A stretch of 64,000 bases of DNA from Acridotheres tristis (lineage: Eukaryota; Chordata; Aves; Passeriformes; Sturnidae). The notes beneath the pieces were generated by a model. The model worked only from the letters and a program-made list of their open reading frames with translations, was not told the origin of the DNA and searched no databases. Made by a program: the position numbers and the translations under genes. The stretch is from contig CM072887.1 in assembly GCA_037013685.1 (NCBI GenBank), positions 93,950,347 through 94,014,346 of the forward strand, given 5' to 3'. Below, in pieces: positions 1 through 20,995 of the stretch (position 1 is the first letter of the stretch; each line of letters begins with the position of its first letter).

Positions 1-6200
<6,200 letters not shown>

Positions 6201-6291
6201 CTTCGGTGGGAATTCCTGTTGCTATTTACGTGGCCCCGGCCTGTGCAGCCTGGTGTAGGACACTTAAGAACATTTTCATGCATGGCAAGAA
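6201..6291 (-). CDS. MYT1L: MYT1L coding exon 7: first three quarters of zinc finger 3
   Basis: This 91-nt exon enters in phase 1 (A|TT = Ile) and leaves in phase 2. Its acceptor is CTCCTTGTCAAG (intron ends at 6292) and its donor is GTAAGG. It reads [10 protein letters not shown] and then the finger [20 protein letters not shown], residues 545-574. It carries Cys555, Cys560, His565 and His573 of the CX4CX4HX7HX5C pattern; the last Cys is in exon 8. MYT1-family fingers of this kind recognise AAGTT-type sites. The acceptor has A at -3 (AAG), weaker than the usual CAG or TAG, although a pyrimidine tract precedes it. Skipping this exon would shift the frame. Confidence 0.96.
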
Positions 6292-8937
<2,646 letters not shown>

Positions 8938-9530
8938 TTACAACAAATGTGTCAAGTGAATGAGTCTTTTCACATTTCTGTAAGAAGGTTCATTTAATCA
9001 TGTCATTTACTCTTTGGTAAATGTTATTATGAAAACTGGAAAGAGAAAACCCTTCTACTTCTTATCACAGTTCTGCCACTTTTATCCTGTTGTCTTCTTC
9101 CCAGACTGCAGGCTCCCGTGATCACGGCAATATCCATTCACAGTGATTGGAAAATGACCTTTTTATAGCAAAGCCGTACCATTGTCAATCAATGTTCTGC
9201 TGGCAAGCATTAGCTCAAGGGTGCAAGGTCATCTGGAAACTGTTTAGTTGGAGTTTCCCTTCTTTACATTTTTATTTGCCTCATGCATTAACGTCTGCAA
9301 ATGTACTGTCATAGCAGTTCAATGTCCTGAGAGTAGCAAATCCAGCTCTTCAGCAGAACAATTCCACAAAAAACCCTTTTCCAAGGCTCAATGAGGAAAT
9401 GGCTCTTGTTTTCTTTAAATTCCTTACAAAGTGGTAAAATTACATAAATATTCCTTTCTCTTCAATAAATTATGGTGGAGTAAACATTGTAATCCGAATT
9501 ACTGAAAGTATCACTTGCGCTGTAAATCAG

Positions 9531-9591
9531 GGTCATTACCAACATGCATATGTAACATTTGAATATTCATATGCTTGAAAGGTTAATGACC
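9531..9591. other. imperfect palindrome with paired GCATATG/CATATGC; candidate enhancer core
   Basis: Outer arms GGTCATTACC (9531-9540) and GGTTAATGACC (9581-9591) are reverse complements apart from one extra T. Inner arms GCATATG (9546-9552) and CATATGC (9568-9574) are exact reverse complements. Both pairs are centred within one base of 9560, and GAATATTC lies between them. The half-sites resemble POU or homeodomain binding sites. A regulatory role is inferred only. Confidence 0.35.
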
Positions 9592-10486
9592 TTTTAGAAT
9601 GTTGTTGGATCTTCTGACTACAAATCAAAGAAAAGTCTAACTAGTCATTTTTTCCACAAAATAAAGTTTTCTGCCAATAATGTAATGGAACACCGGTGAC
9701 ATTAATCCTGATTTAGAACTTTCTCACATAACTTTTATCTGCATATTTCCTTTAACAGAACATCTGTAGAACATCTATTCTTCCGAACAAGCACATGATA
9801 CAAATTACATCTTATCATCTTGACCACAGCTGCCAGGTTTTGGACATTATTGCTGATTTTCATATCAGTATTAAAGGGATAAAAATCAGGATACTCAAAC
9901 TGCTACAGATCACCAACATATTTTTTAGTCCATACCCAATAGTTCAATACCCAACCTGAACTATCCTCATTCAGTAATTGTATGTTGCTCTTATAATTTC
10001 TCTGCTTCAGTATTTATGCTTTCATCTCCATAAAATAAGATTTTGCTACTTGTTTTCCAGTAAGCCTTTTTTACATTAAATTCCATCCCAGCTTCAACAA
10101 ACAGAACCCTCAGTACAACAGGGGGAATGTTAGTACTTGTAGAACTTCACATAAAACCCATTCTTTTCATCACGAATCAATACAATCCACAGTTCACATT
10201 CTGTTTTGGACTTATCTTTCCCTGAATTCCTTCTGGTAGGTCTTATATATACTTTTACTTTTTTAATTTTACAGAAAATCTTTAGCTCCATGACTCTCCA
10301 TGTCTTAAATCCACTCTTAAAATACAATATAATACTTAAACCTTGTATTTTGCAAATGGAATCCCTAATTATGAAAGCTTTATTTTACTTAACTTGCATG
10401 TGGACTGTAGAACACAGCTCTCTGTTCCATGTTCTTTAACAACAAATAAACATATAAATCTATCTCCAATGTGCTATACAGTTATC

Positions 10487-10642
10487 ACAACACTCCTGGA
10501 AATACCATAATCTCATATATCAGGAAATTGAAGAAAGAGATCAAGAAGTTAAACCCAAGGCCACAGAAGGAGTAAATGTCAGAGGAGGGATTTGAATTCC
10601 TGCCAGATAGGCCTGTGCTGAGACCACTAGAACAGCAAGCCC
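10487..10642 (+). repeat. ancient MIR-like SINE fragment
   Basis: The segment follows the order of a MIR-type element: a degenerate 'aggaaattgaag' core, then a 'gttaaacccaaggccac' block, then 'ggatttgaattcctgccag' and a 'gaccactagaacagc' tail. This resembles the conserved core and 3' half of amniote MIR/CORE-SINEs on the plus strand. It is strongly diverged, so the subfamily and exact ends are uncertain. Confidence 0.6.
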
Positions 10643-11562
10643 ACAGCTACATACATACACAACTCTAAGCAACTCATCAAGTCAAGTACTTTGGGATGTG
10701 TAAAAGTATTAGATAAGTGAATAGATAATGCAAATGAAATATAAATTAAGTAAATATAACAATATTCAAGGACTGCAAAAAATGTAGATGATTAATAGAC
10801 CATAATGGCTTTTTAGAGACTTTAAACTAGAGGAACTTTAGCTACTTGACATTGTTAGAACTCCACCAAAGTCAGTGAAGGTGTTGTAATTTAGAACAGC
10901 TGAGGATCTAGACACTTGCATCCAACAGCATCAAGCAAGTCCTGCTCTGTATTCAAGTCTACATCATAAAGTTATAGCAAATATCAGATCCTTAAGAGCC
11001 TTTATGGTCTAATGAGTCAGAAAAGATGCTGTATACTATTCTTAATGATTCCAAAACTTGCATAAAATTGCACTTGCACAATTTCCCATTGCTTTTAATG
11101 GAAGACATTTGAGTAAACTTTTCACAACTTTATATGAAACACTGGATACTGTTTTGGAAATCCTCTTCTGCTATTTGGGAGAAATACTGCAGTTTTACTG
11201 AACTCTTCAACCTTTTCTCACTCCTTGCCACAATGGAAATATTTCCTGAGTGAAGGTTGTCAAATGACTTTAAAAGGTTTCAAAATGCATAAATTACAGA
11301 AGAAAACCTGTTTAGAATGCTTAAAATAGCAGGGGGGAAATGGTTAGTGGTCTCTTAATGATTGTTTCAGTGATCTTTGAAGCTGAGGTTCTCACTGCAA
11401 ACCTGTGTTCCCAAGAAAGTTTCCGCCTAACTATATCATACATATATGTAGGTATCTCTTCCAGCAGTATTTGGAAGATAACATGTGACTGGACAACAAA
11501 TGATATAAGCAACTGCCTTACTTAAAACTTCCTCTCTCAACGACTACCAGAATATTTCCCAC

Positions 11563-11687
11563 AGGTTGGTTTGGTTTTTTTGTTGCGGGGTTTTGGGCTT
11601 TTTTGGTTGTTTGCTTTTTTGTTGTTTTTTTTTTTGTTTGTTTGTTTGTTTTTTAAATAAGGGAATTTTTTTTTTCTTTTTCTACTA
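11563..11687. repeat. T/G-rich low-complexity tract
   Basis: About 125 bases of T runs interrupted by G, including TTTG repeats near 11635-11650. No unit is uniform enough to call a single microsatellite. On the transcribed (minus) strand it is A/C-rich. Confidence 0.8.
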
Positions 11688-12663
11688 AAAAGGTGAAGAA
11701 TGATCCACTCCACAAAGTTTCATAGTCCAAACTCCTAGAGTATTTAGTTCCTGGTTGAGCCTTGGACCTGTTATCATTTCAGCCTGCAGTTCCCTAGAAA
11801 TGGGATAGTTCAAAGAAGCTATAGAATTTTCTAAAATAGGATATCTGTACATTTCTCACTGTCAGAAATTATATAGGCTTTTTGGAGACAGCAGGCCTAC
11901 ATGAAAAAATCTTTTCCCAGCCATACATATGGACTGGAAAGGCTGGACAATACCACAATTTAAAAACTGTTCAAAAATTAATTTTTGTTTGCCATGTTTT
12001 CTGTGTTTTTAGATACATATACTCACAGGGAAATGCATCCATAATAGGTCTATGTGAACAACATTTAGCACAACATCCACATGGCTATGCAGTAATACAC
12101 TAACTAACTAAAGTTGTCTCCCCCAGATGCCCGAAGTTACTACAGCATACACTGGACTATATATCTGTGGTTAGAACAAAGAAAACTTCACTAAAATGCA
12201 TTGCAGCAGTGTTTGACATCAGTAATTTACATACTTTTATAAAAGACTGATCATTACTTTTGTTTAAGACTTATGAAAAAGATCAAAAGTTTCTTGGATC
12301 AAGATGTTGTCTGCCTACATAAACGTCACAGGCAGATTACATTTTCAAAACAGAGATTTATAAAAAAAGAGAAAAATGCCCACCATCTCAATTGCAAAGC
12401 AAACCAAATATTTTTACAACAAATATAAGATAAATCAAGTCTCTGTTTAGCATCTCCCAAGAAATACCACATCCTCAACTTCCACTAAAGTCAATGGGAA
12501 TCAGGGGTGTTCAATGAATCTCAGGAAGTATTGAACACTTAATACAACACGGCCCTACATGTACAGATGTAAACACATTAAAGAGGGGTGTCATAATATA
12601 AGCACACCATCACCATGATAATCCTGCAAATTAAAAGGCATTCTAAAGGTAACCTTTAGTTTG

Positions 12664-12716
12664 TTGGGGTTTTTTGTTTGGTTGGTTTGGTTTTTATTGT
12701 TTTTGTATTTTTTTTT
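12664..12716. repeat. T/G-rich low-complexity tract
   Basis: A second GGTTTGGTT-like, T-rich stretch in intron 5 resembling the one at 11563-11687. It shows no transposon body next to it. Confidence 0.7.
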
Positions 12717-13430
12717 CTTATATTGAATTATGGTCAAGGCAGCACCTTAACTGTTTCCACAATGGAATGAAACCAGTGAAGTGGAATGCACATAAGAAAG
12801 AAATTGCTATTGATCTCAGCCCAGGCCACACCATGCCTTGCATAGCAAATGGTTTCCATTACCTTACTATCTTAAGATAATTAATGTGCAGTCACTGCCC
12901 CTATCTTATGTTATCGGTCATTTTGATACTGTTCAATTTCTATCAGGCAATTCTACATTTTAGACGGGAGAGGCTTCATCAATAACTGTCATTTGATGAT
13001 AATTTTATAAGTCACGATGCCACCTACCCAATCTGTAATATATGCTCTTCATAGCTGATTGACTATCTGCTACACAAACCCCCCCTCTTCAATATACTTT
13101 GCAACACAATTCTCTTTTTTAATTATTACTATAAAATATATTAAACCTTGAGAAAAATCTTTGCCTCTTTCAACATGATCTCTTGTTTTGTTTCCCTGAG
13201 TAATTACTTTTTTAATTTAGTCAATGATATACTGTACATATTTCTAACACTGCAGAATGAATTCTTTTATTTTATAATCATACCATGATGCTATTTTACA
13301 AACATGTCATACTACAATTTTAATAAAGTTCCCATTATGTGGAATTAATAACTTCATTTCAGAAATCTATGCAAAAACTTAACATGTTAGCTCACATTTT
13401 CTCATGACATAACATACGGTATATAGAAAT

Positions 13431-13442
13431 ATTACCTTTACC
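13431..13442 (-). other. MYT1L: tandem splice donors of exon 5
   Basis: On the minus strand the exon end reads TATG|GTAAAG|GTAATA. Using the first GT joins G to AT of exon 6 and gives Tyr-Tyr-Asp-Pro. Using the second GT gives Tyr-Tyr-Gly-Lys-Asp-Pro. Both stay in frame and enter exon 6 in phase 1. Which one dominates cannot be decided from the sequence. Confidence 0.6.
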
Positions 13443-14413
13443 ATAATATGGCTTTTTGACATGGCCGTCACTTGGTTTAGGCTTCCTGTCATCTCCAGAA
13501 AGATGTCTTGGAGACTGTTCCTCAAATGATCTCATATTATCCCTCCTTCCAGCTTCCACTGCCATTTTTTCTCTCATGGCTTTTGCTCTCTCAGTTTCCA
13601 AAGCAATTGCTTTCTCAAGCAGAGTTAAGTTACCTTTTGTCATATCAAACACTTCTTCAGACCTATCTGAAGTAATAGAGGTGGTATCATCGTCTCTTTC
13701 ATGACAACCATCCTCCTTGGCACAGCTAGAAAAAGTCCTAGATCTGGGGCTCAACTGTTCTTCAAGCCTCATTAGGTTCATCATATCAGAGTAATTCCGG
13801 TCTGGTGTTCTTCCTTGGAAGTCATCTTCTTGCCTGACATGCTGACGAGTGTTCATGTTTTGCTGTTGATTTCTTTCCTGTGGGTTTGTCTCACTGAGTT
13901 TCCTAGCCAGATCAAAACACTGGTTCCTTAAGCACTCCAAACTGCTGAGACACACCTCTTCATCACTCTCCTCCACTATTTTTTCTGTAAGTCCATTGTT
14001 CACAGGCTTCCCTAGCATTACAAAGTTCATATTCCTATTGTCTTGCTGTGAAGTATTGTCTGCATAATTTCTGTCATTAATATTCTCTGAAAGCACTACA
14101 CCATGTCCTTGTGCTAATAATTTAAGGGAGTCCACTGTTTCCCTAACAACATCACTGTCTAAATCTAAACTCAGCTCACTTTTCCGACCGATATTTTCAT
14201 TTTTGTCACTATCATCTTCCAGACTATTAGATGTATTGCTGTTCATTTCTGATTCTGTCCTGGCTCTGTATGCTGCATCCTCTGCAATTTTGCCAAGATT
14301 TAACAATGACTTGGCCACCAGTTCATCGTAATTATCATACTCATCATTATTGTTATCGTCTTTTTCTGTGTCTTGCATTATTCGAGTATTGTGACAATTC
14401 ATTTGATGGTCTT
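13442..14413 (-). CDS. MYT1L: MYT1L coding exon 5: large central acidic/Ser-rich exon
   Basis: This 972-nt exon encodes residues 176-499. It enters in phase 1 after acceptor TTTATGCAG (intron ends at 14414), with G|AA completing a Glu, then [19 protein letters not shown]. The Met at 14402 is internal; the splice join supplies the preceding EDHQ. Visible segments are an Asn/Asp-rich stretch, the helical [20 protein letters not shown], an acidic [20 protein letters not shown], a Cys-containing [20 protein letters not shown], and a predicted helix [20 protein letters not shown] near residue 440-460. It has no zinc finger. In mammals this part of MYT1L lies in the region needed for repression of non-neuronal genes. 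The donor is GTAAAG at 13441; a second donor six bases on would add Gly-Lys. Confidence 0.97.
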
Positions 14414-14426
14414 CTGCATAAAAAAC

Positions 14427-14459
<33 letters not shown>

Positions 14460-14480
14460 AAGGAAAAGAAAAGAAAAAAG
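14414..14480 (-). other. MYT1L: repeat-derived pyrimidine tract at the exon 5 acceptor
   Basis: The plus strand is an imperfect (GAAA/CAAA)n array. Read on the transcribed strand it is an extended CTTT/GTTT-rich pyrimidine tract running into TTTTTTATGCAG at the exon 5 boundary. The microsatellite therefore supplies the polypyrimidine tract of this acceptor. Confidence 0.7.
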
Positions 14481-15342
14481 TGGCTACAATTGGAACTGTT
14501 GTTGCAATTGCATGGACAGAAAACAAACTGCATGTCAAATATTGTTAATCATACAGCAATTCTAGAACACTATGGCTGACCCATTTGAACTGAATTCTCA
14601 ATAGTCCATAAGGATATTTTTGTTTATTTGCTATTCACATGAATTTCTTTCACAGAACTGATAAGAAAAAGGCAATCAAAATGATAATTACTACTACTGC
14701 CAAATATTATGGCACAAATACTTATAGTTTCTCCTTTCACTTCTATATTCACAGTTTTATGGGATTTCTTACAATCACATTATTCAGATGACACAATTGC
14801 CTGTTTCCCCCATTTCTCACTCCTATATGTCCTGTAAATACGGTAGATGGCAAAGGAGTGAGTACTACTGGATTTATTCTCTTACTGGTGAATGCCATTC
14901 ACCAAAAGAGAAAGAGCATACTCCAAGAAGGAAAATGTCACATTTTAACACCATACACACCATTAAGACTAATTGACCAATAGCTATACACAAAGATTAA
15001 AATGGCATTTTACTTAGTAGCTCTATCAGTAAAATCAAAATCTCTCAGTTCAACTGTGGAGAAGTTAAGAATTTTAAAAGAGTTGTTACATGAAAGGAGG
15101 TTAGAAGGAATTATATGCACAATATAATTTTAAGTAAATATGCTAGTCCAAATTTTAGTCATATGTGTATGACTATATAAGTCATATATAAGCATGGGCT
15201 GTTATTTACTGTTCTGTGTACTGTAACAGAAGGTGCAGAGTTACCACATTTTTCTCAGCTTTGTTCTAGCAACTGTTGAATAACACAGGGAGAGCTTAAT
15301 AAGGTGGAGCCAGTGAGAGGCCCGGAGGAGGAGATTCACCTA

Positions 15343-15372
15343 ACATCTACATCTACATCTACATCTACATCC
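15343..15372. repeat. (ACATCT)5 microsatellite
   Basis: Five tandem copies of ACATCT, the last ending in C. It sits just after a GC-richer patch at 15300-15340 in intron 4. Confidence 0.95.
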
Positions 15373-18119
15373 ATGGTTCTGTCCTTAGTAAGAGAAGCAG
15401 ACACTTTACGGACACAGAGCATCTGATCTGGTTAAGATATCTTCTTGAGAATAAAACTAATAACCACTAGAAGTGCCTGTTTCTCTTCATTGACAACAAA
15501 GGGACTCAGACTTGACGCCCACCTTAAAGATACCCATACTCAGATGAATATCATTCACAGAGCATCTTCTGGTATCTCGTGTTCACTCAGAAGTTATGTC
15601 ATTACTAGACCCAGTCTTAAAACACACATTCATAATTCTGGAGTGATGAACGTTGCATCACTTATATTTTGATAACTGGTTATTATTCAACAAGCTATAT
15701 TTCAACATTTTACAGCACTGGAAAAGAAGATCTGTCATTACAGTGACATATTAGGCCAGTTTTTCAGCTGGTGCAAAGAAAACAGTAGAGCTAGAATAAT
15801 TAACACCTGCTCAAGAGCAAGTTCATCAACTTCTGATAGCGTCTTTCAGCTTAGATGTATTTTCAACACTAGGATTTTCAACACTAGTACACCTAAAAAC
15901 ATAGGAATTTCTAAAGTGTGGCTCATATTTTGGGTTAAACAAACCAAAGTGGGAAATTTCAGGTAGTAGGTGGTTTATGCACTAACATTTTGGCAATAGA
16001 AAAGAGTGATAAAACTAGTTTTTATGTCAGTAGATAAGATAATAAATAAAGAGTTGGAAATACAAAGCTAAACAGCACAATAATTAATATTTCAGCCACA
16101 AGATAGTATTTCTTCTACACAGTGGTTAGGGATCCTGGGATGATAGTAGGCTGTAGTTAAGCAGCAGAACTGGTTGATGACTAGGCTAAGTCTAGAAAAA
16201 AATACTCTAATGGCAAAATAGTATATCTTACATATTATCTGCTTGAATACAGAGGAAAGATAATTAATAAGGAAGATTGTATGGTATTTCTACATCACAA
16301 GATATTCCAAGCCAAGTAGTGGGTTATCTGTTTATCATAAAAGGTGGTTTTATTTTAGTTGCTTGTTTTTCAAGATCATCATAACTCATTTATGTTTCAG
16401 TGCCACAAAAATTAAGGGTATCAGAGTATTAGATTTTCAGTGTATAAGTAAGGACTGCCACTTACACTTCCTATTTGAAAAATGTCCATCTTGAATAACT
16501 GAATAGAAGAAGGCAATGAAGGCTTAGTGGACAACTAGTCTGTGCTATTTGAAAAGCAAATACACTAATAATTTTCTAAAGTAAAATGTACAAACAAGTC
16601 CCACATTAATTTATATATTAAAGATAAAACCTGGTGCCAAGGAGATTGTTCCATAGAAACTGAGGCTTTTATAGGGTGCTTCTTGTAACTACACTAATGG
16701 GCACTCAGATGCAGCAATGGAACATAGAAGTAATTAAAGAAGCAATAAGCTATAGCTCCAAAATAGCCAGTGCCTTCAAGTTTAGGGTGAAGCATCAACA
16801 AACACTGGTGAAATCCATCCAAATCTAGCTGTAATATGATATTGAAACACAAAGTAGGAAAAAAAAAAATTCTCTAGTCATCCTGAGAACTGCTCAGGTA
16901 TGCAGTGACTATTCTAGGCCAACTTTTGAAATGTGAAAAGTTTCAGGGGTTGTTTATTAAAAGAGGGGGCTGTGTTTGTAAATGATCACCAAGGGGAGGA
17001 ATATGTTATCCCTTGCCTCCACAAGTGAAAAGTCAAAATATGAATCATGTACTGCATGACAGAAGACATCTAAATTCCTTTTGAGTAGATAAGCTAGGTG
17101 AAAGCTGTAACAAGAGTATTTTTTATTCTGTTTATTTGGCTATATCCTTTTCTGGTCTCCCATTCATTCAGTCATAAAATGAAGAAGGAAAAGGTAGTGC
17201 AAGAGAAGAAAGTGTAAAGCACTAATCCCAGATGAGAGAGGCAGGAAAGCAAAATATTTAAATAAGTTTCATTTCTCATATTTTAATTTTTGGTCTTTTT
17301 TTGCATCTCGTTTCTTTAACAACTATTTTACTCATGTCTCTTATCTACATGCAGCAGTTAATTTTAATGAGGAAGATATTTATGTATGCCATGTCATCTC
17401 CTCAATAATAGTTGGATTCTAAGCTTGCTCTGGTGAGGCACCTGTATCATCTGTTTATCAATATAAAATTTTAAATACTGAATCAGTTTGTGTATTAGTT
17501 AAAGGTCTTCTAGGAAGTATGTTAAACTAGCAGCTCAATGCGAGCTATATGCCTTTTCTTTGATTCAGTTCTGTAAATTTTGATTTTGCTTTCATTTCAC
17601 ATTTCTGTGATTCCTTAGATTTGATCTTTAACTCAGTAACTACTTTTACAGTGTGCCGTTTAATGGCTGTCTATTAAATGACTGCAAAACTCGGAGAGGT
17701 AAAAGATTTACTCTACCCTTCGTTTTGGAACCAGTGATGCAAACTAAAGGTTTTTATTTTGTGAAGAGACTGAGTTTGTCTCACAAAGACACAAGGTATC
17801 CAGTTTAGGTGAAGAATGCACAAAGTTATAATATATCCTTTTTATCTTAACTTTAGGGTTGCATGGACAAAGAATACACAACACAGTTTAAAAAGAGTAT
17901 CAGATTATTCTAGCTCTCTTCCACAAAATATCATGACAATTTAGATATTCTACATTGTAAATTCGTTCTTTTTAACTCCCAGTAGATATAACAAATGGCA
18001 GGAGGAAATTATAGTGGAGTAGCGTAGAACAGCTATTAAGAGCTGTAAGCCTTTAGCCCTTTAGCCATTTCAACAGAAGTGCACTTGTATTGTGCTAAAA
18101 AAAGTGAATAATTTGATTT

Positions 18120-18290
18120 CTTATTGCACCTTTCATCCAAGGATCTCAAAGCACTTTACAAACATTATTTTAAAAAGCCTCACAACACCCCTGTGAGGTA
18201 GGTATTTTAACCCCATTTTACAGATGGGAAATGGAGACACAGAGAAGTTGAGTGACTCTTTCCATGTCATACCAGGAGTCATGGAAGAAT
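18120..18290 (+). repeat. ancient MIR-like amniote SINE
   Basis: The block 'ggatctcaaagcactttac' (near 18141), 'cctgtgaggtaggta' (near 18190) and 'ttttacagatgggaaa' (near 18217) followed by 'gacacagagaagttgagtga' matches the well-known core of amniote MIR/CORE-SINE elements in order and orientation. Divergence is substantial, as expected for an old copy; the ends are approximate. Confidence 0.7.
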
Positions 18291-20484
18291 AAGAATTATA
18301 GCCTCTACATCCTTGATTTTTTCCTCCTTTTCTTCCTATCACATCCAATTTTAAGCAACATTTTATCAGAAGAAATGGCTTGCTGGTTTTAGCGTAGGGA
18401 GTCATGCAAAACGGCACCTTCCTTTTGAAAAGGAAAATACACAGCATTTAGATTGAGAGATTCTGCAGAGAGAGGCAATGATACTTCAGAAATAGCAGCT
18501 ACGTTCCTACCAATGGACATAGACTTCAGAAACAAGACTTTCCAGATCTGTAGTCTGTGTATCAAATTACTCACTTTTCTTCCAAGCATGGGAAAACATG
18601 ATGGCTAGGAAGCTGAGCCTACATGTGGTCATACAGGCTTCCTGCCCAGATGGATGGTTTCATTATCCAGGCAGCATTTCCTGATTTAAAACACTTCACT
18701 GCTCTTGCCACTGCTACTTGTCAATTCCTAAGTGCTCAGCACATGATACTACAGCATCACCATTCTCCCTTTAAGCTGTAATATAAAGTACATGCACACA
18801 TCTCCACATTACAGTCTCTGATAGCTCGCCTCTGAGAAACATTTAGCAAGACGATGTTGGCACAAATGAATTCCGAATCTTAGAAAGTAATGGCATAATA
18901 TGGGGAGGGGGATTTGTACAATTTGTACATTGCCATTTTGGGGGAAATCTTGTGAGTAAGGAAACTGAAGAGGTGGAAAACTCTGAGCTCTCAACTTCTC
19001 CACTGCACATGGACGAAACAGAGGACCTGTGTAACTCTCCAAGGACCTAATCAAGTTCTCCTAAAAGTCTAAACACTCCTACTGGCCTGGGATTTGGATT
19101 AGAGCCTAAGCATTTGCATATGCCTATTACAGGGATGCACTGAACTCTGAAGCTGACCATGCATGAAGAATCCTTTCTTCATCTCTGCAAAATTTCCTGA
19201 AGTTCTTTTATACTGGAAGTGCTATAGGTAAAGACCCAAGCAATTTGGTTGTTATAACAATTGATTTCTTTATGGACCTTATATACTTAATGGAAATCAA
19301 AAGAAAAAGATAACTGTTCACTTAGTTAATTGATTCTTTCTAGCTATTCCACTGTATTCCATTGTATTCGATTTTTTTTTCTACTTCTCCTCCTCAGCCT
19401 GCTGCAACTACTTACAATAGTTATAATACTGGGACTTATTGTTTAGACTTTACTACAATTATAGTATTCAATTAATAACCAATGCTCGAAGTAAAATAAA
19501 TGGAGAGCAGAAGTCATTAAGTGTGACAAGGAAGTTCTGAGCTGAAGAACACAGTATGTCACAGTAGGAGTCAGTATTATAAATTAATAGAGAGGACTAC
19601 AGTGCATCAAGCCCATATAGACCTTAAGTATTCACAATTTGCTGCCTTATATATATTTTCATTCCTTTTTTTCTGTTATGTTTTTATCTTTTCATCTTCT
19701 ATAGGTTCCACTTTTTATCTGGTTTTGCTTGCTGAAAATTTAAGTACTACCTTTTCTTTCTTGGGTTTTTTTTTTTTTTAAACTTTCCCCTAAAGAGCAA
19801 AAGTGATCCTCACAGATCTGAATTTCTTTCCTTTCGTGGAGTGATTACTAACACATAAAGACATTTCTTTTTAATTCACCTTCTTGCCATTTAAACACGT
19901 TTTAAAAAGAATATTAATACATTATTTTGGTATAAAAGCATATTTAAGATTTAGTTTTCTAAATTAGTGTATTCTTGTCTAAAGGCAGAGGTATTTTACA
20001 TAACTGAAATACTTTTTTTTTTTTTGCCATTCGTATGACCTCCTATTATGCCTCTGCTTATGTCACACCTGCATGAATAGCATCCTGATCTACAAATATT
20101 CACATTAATATTGGTAGAACATGGATGTTCTTACTTGGGTTATTCCTATTAATATAAAGGCAGAGAACATCAGGTAATACAGAGCAACACACTTTTGAAA
20201 TTTTCTGCCATTTGCTATTCATCCATGTGTTCCCAATCCAAATCCCTATGAGCTACCTGTATCAGTACAGTTTTGGAAAAGGATCTAAGGGTATCTGACA
20301 GTTCCTCCGACAAGATCATGACTGAGGTAATTTTGCTTCAAGTGCCAGACTGCAAGAGCTTCTTAAAGGTTATCTATATTCTGACTCGACCAATATGTTT
20401 AAGATTTTGCCATTTCACCACATGATACTGCTTGCCTTTCTTGATCTTAAGAGATTGTCACATGCTATTGACAGTGCACTGGTG

Positions 20485-20995
20485 CCATGGAATCATGCAG
20501 TAGCTGAGGCTGGAAGAGACCTTGGGAGGCTATGTGGTCCAACACCTGCTCAAAAAAAAGTGCCAGCTTAGAGTAATTATTAGGGCCCTGTTCTGTCAGT
20601 TCAGCTTTAAAGGTCTTCCAGAACAGAAATATCACAGCATCTCTGGGAAATCTATTCCAGTGTTTGACCACTGTCATGGTGAGAAATTCATTCTTATTTC
20701 TAAATGGATTTTTTTTTAGACTTGTGTCTTAATCTTATGCTACATATTAACATCTTCTCTCCACTCTCAATACAAGTAGCTGAAGCTTAAGTTCTCCCCG
20801 TAGCTTTTTCCTCCTCAAGTGAACAAACTGGTTTTTTTCAGTGTTTCTGCATATCACAGAGTCCAAGTCTTTAATCATCCTGGTTGTTCATCACTGGACT
20901 CCAATATTTCAAGATTTTCTTGTGCTGATGAGCCCAAAACTGGACTTACTACTCCACATACAAAGTGTAAGTGCTGCATAAAATGGAATAATCAT
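20485..20995 (-). mobile_element. CR1 LINE, 5'-truncated 3' fragment (old copy)
   Basis: On the plus strand it reads as the reverse complement of a CR1 3' region: 'ggctggaagagaccttggga' at about 20508, then 'ccagtgtttgaccactgtca' near 20660, the CTCCCC...TCCTCAAG block and 'actggacttactactccaca' near 20940. The LINE is therefore oriented on the minus strand with its 3' end at about 20485. It is diverged and interrupted by stops, with no functional frame. Boundaries are approximate. Confidence 0.85.
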
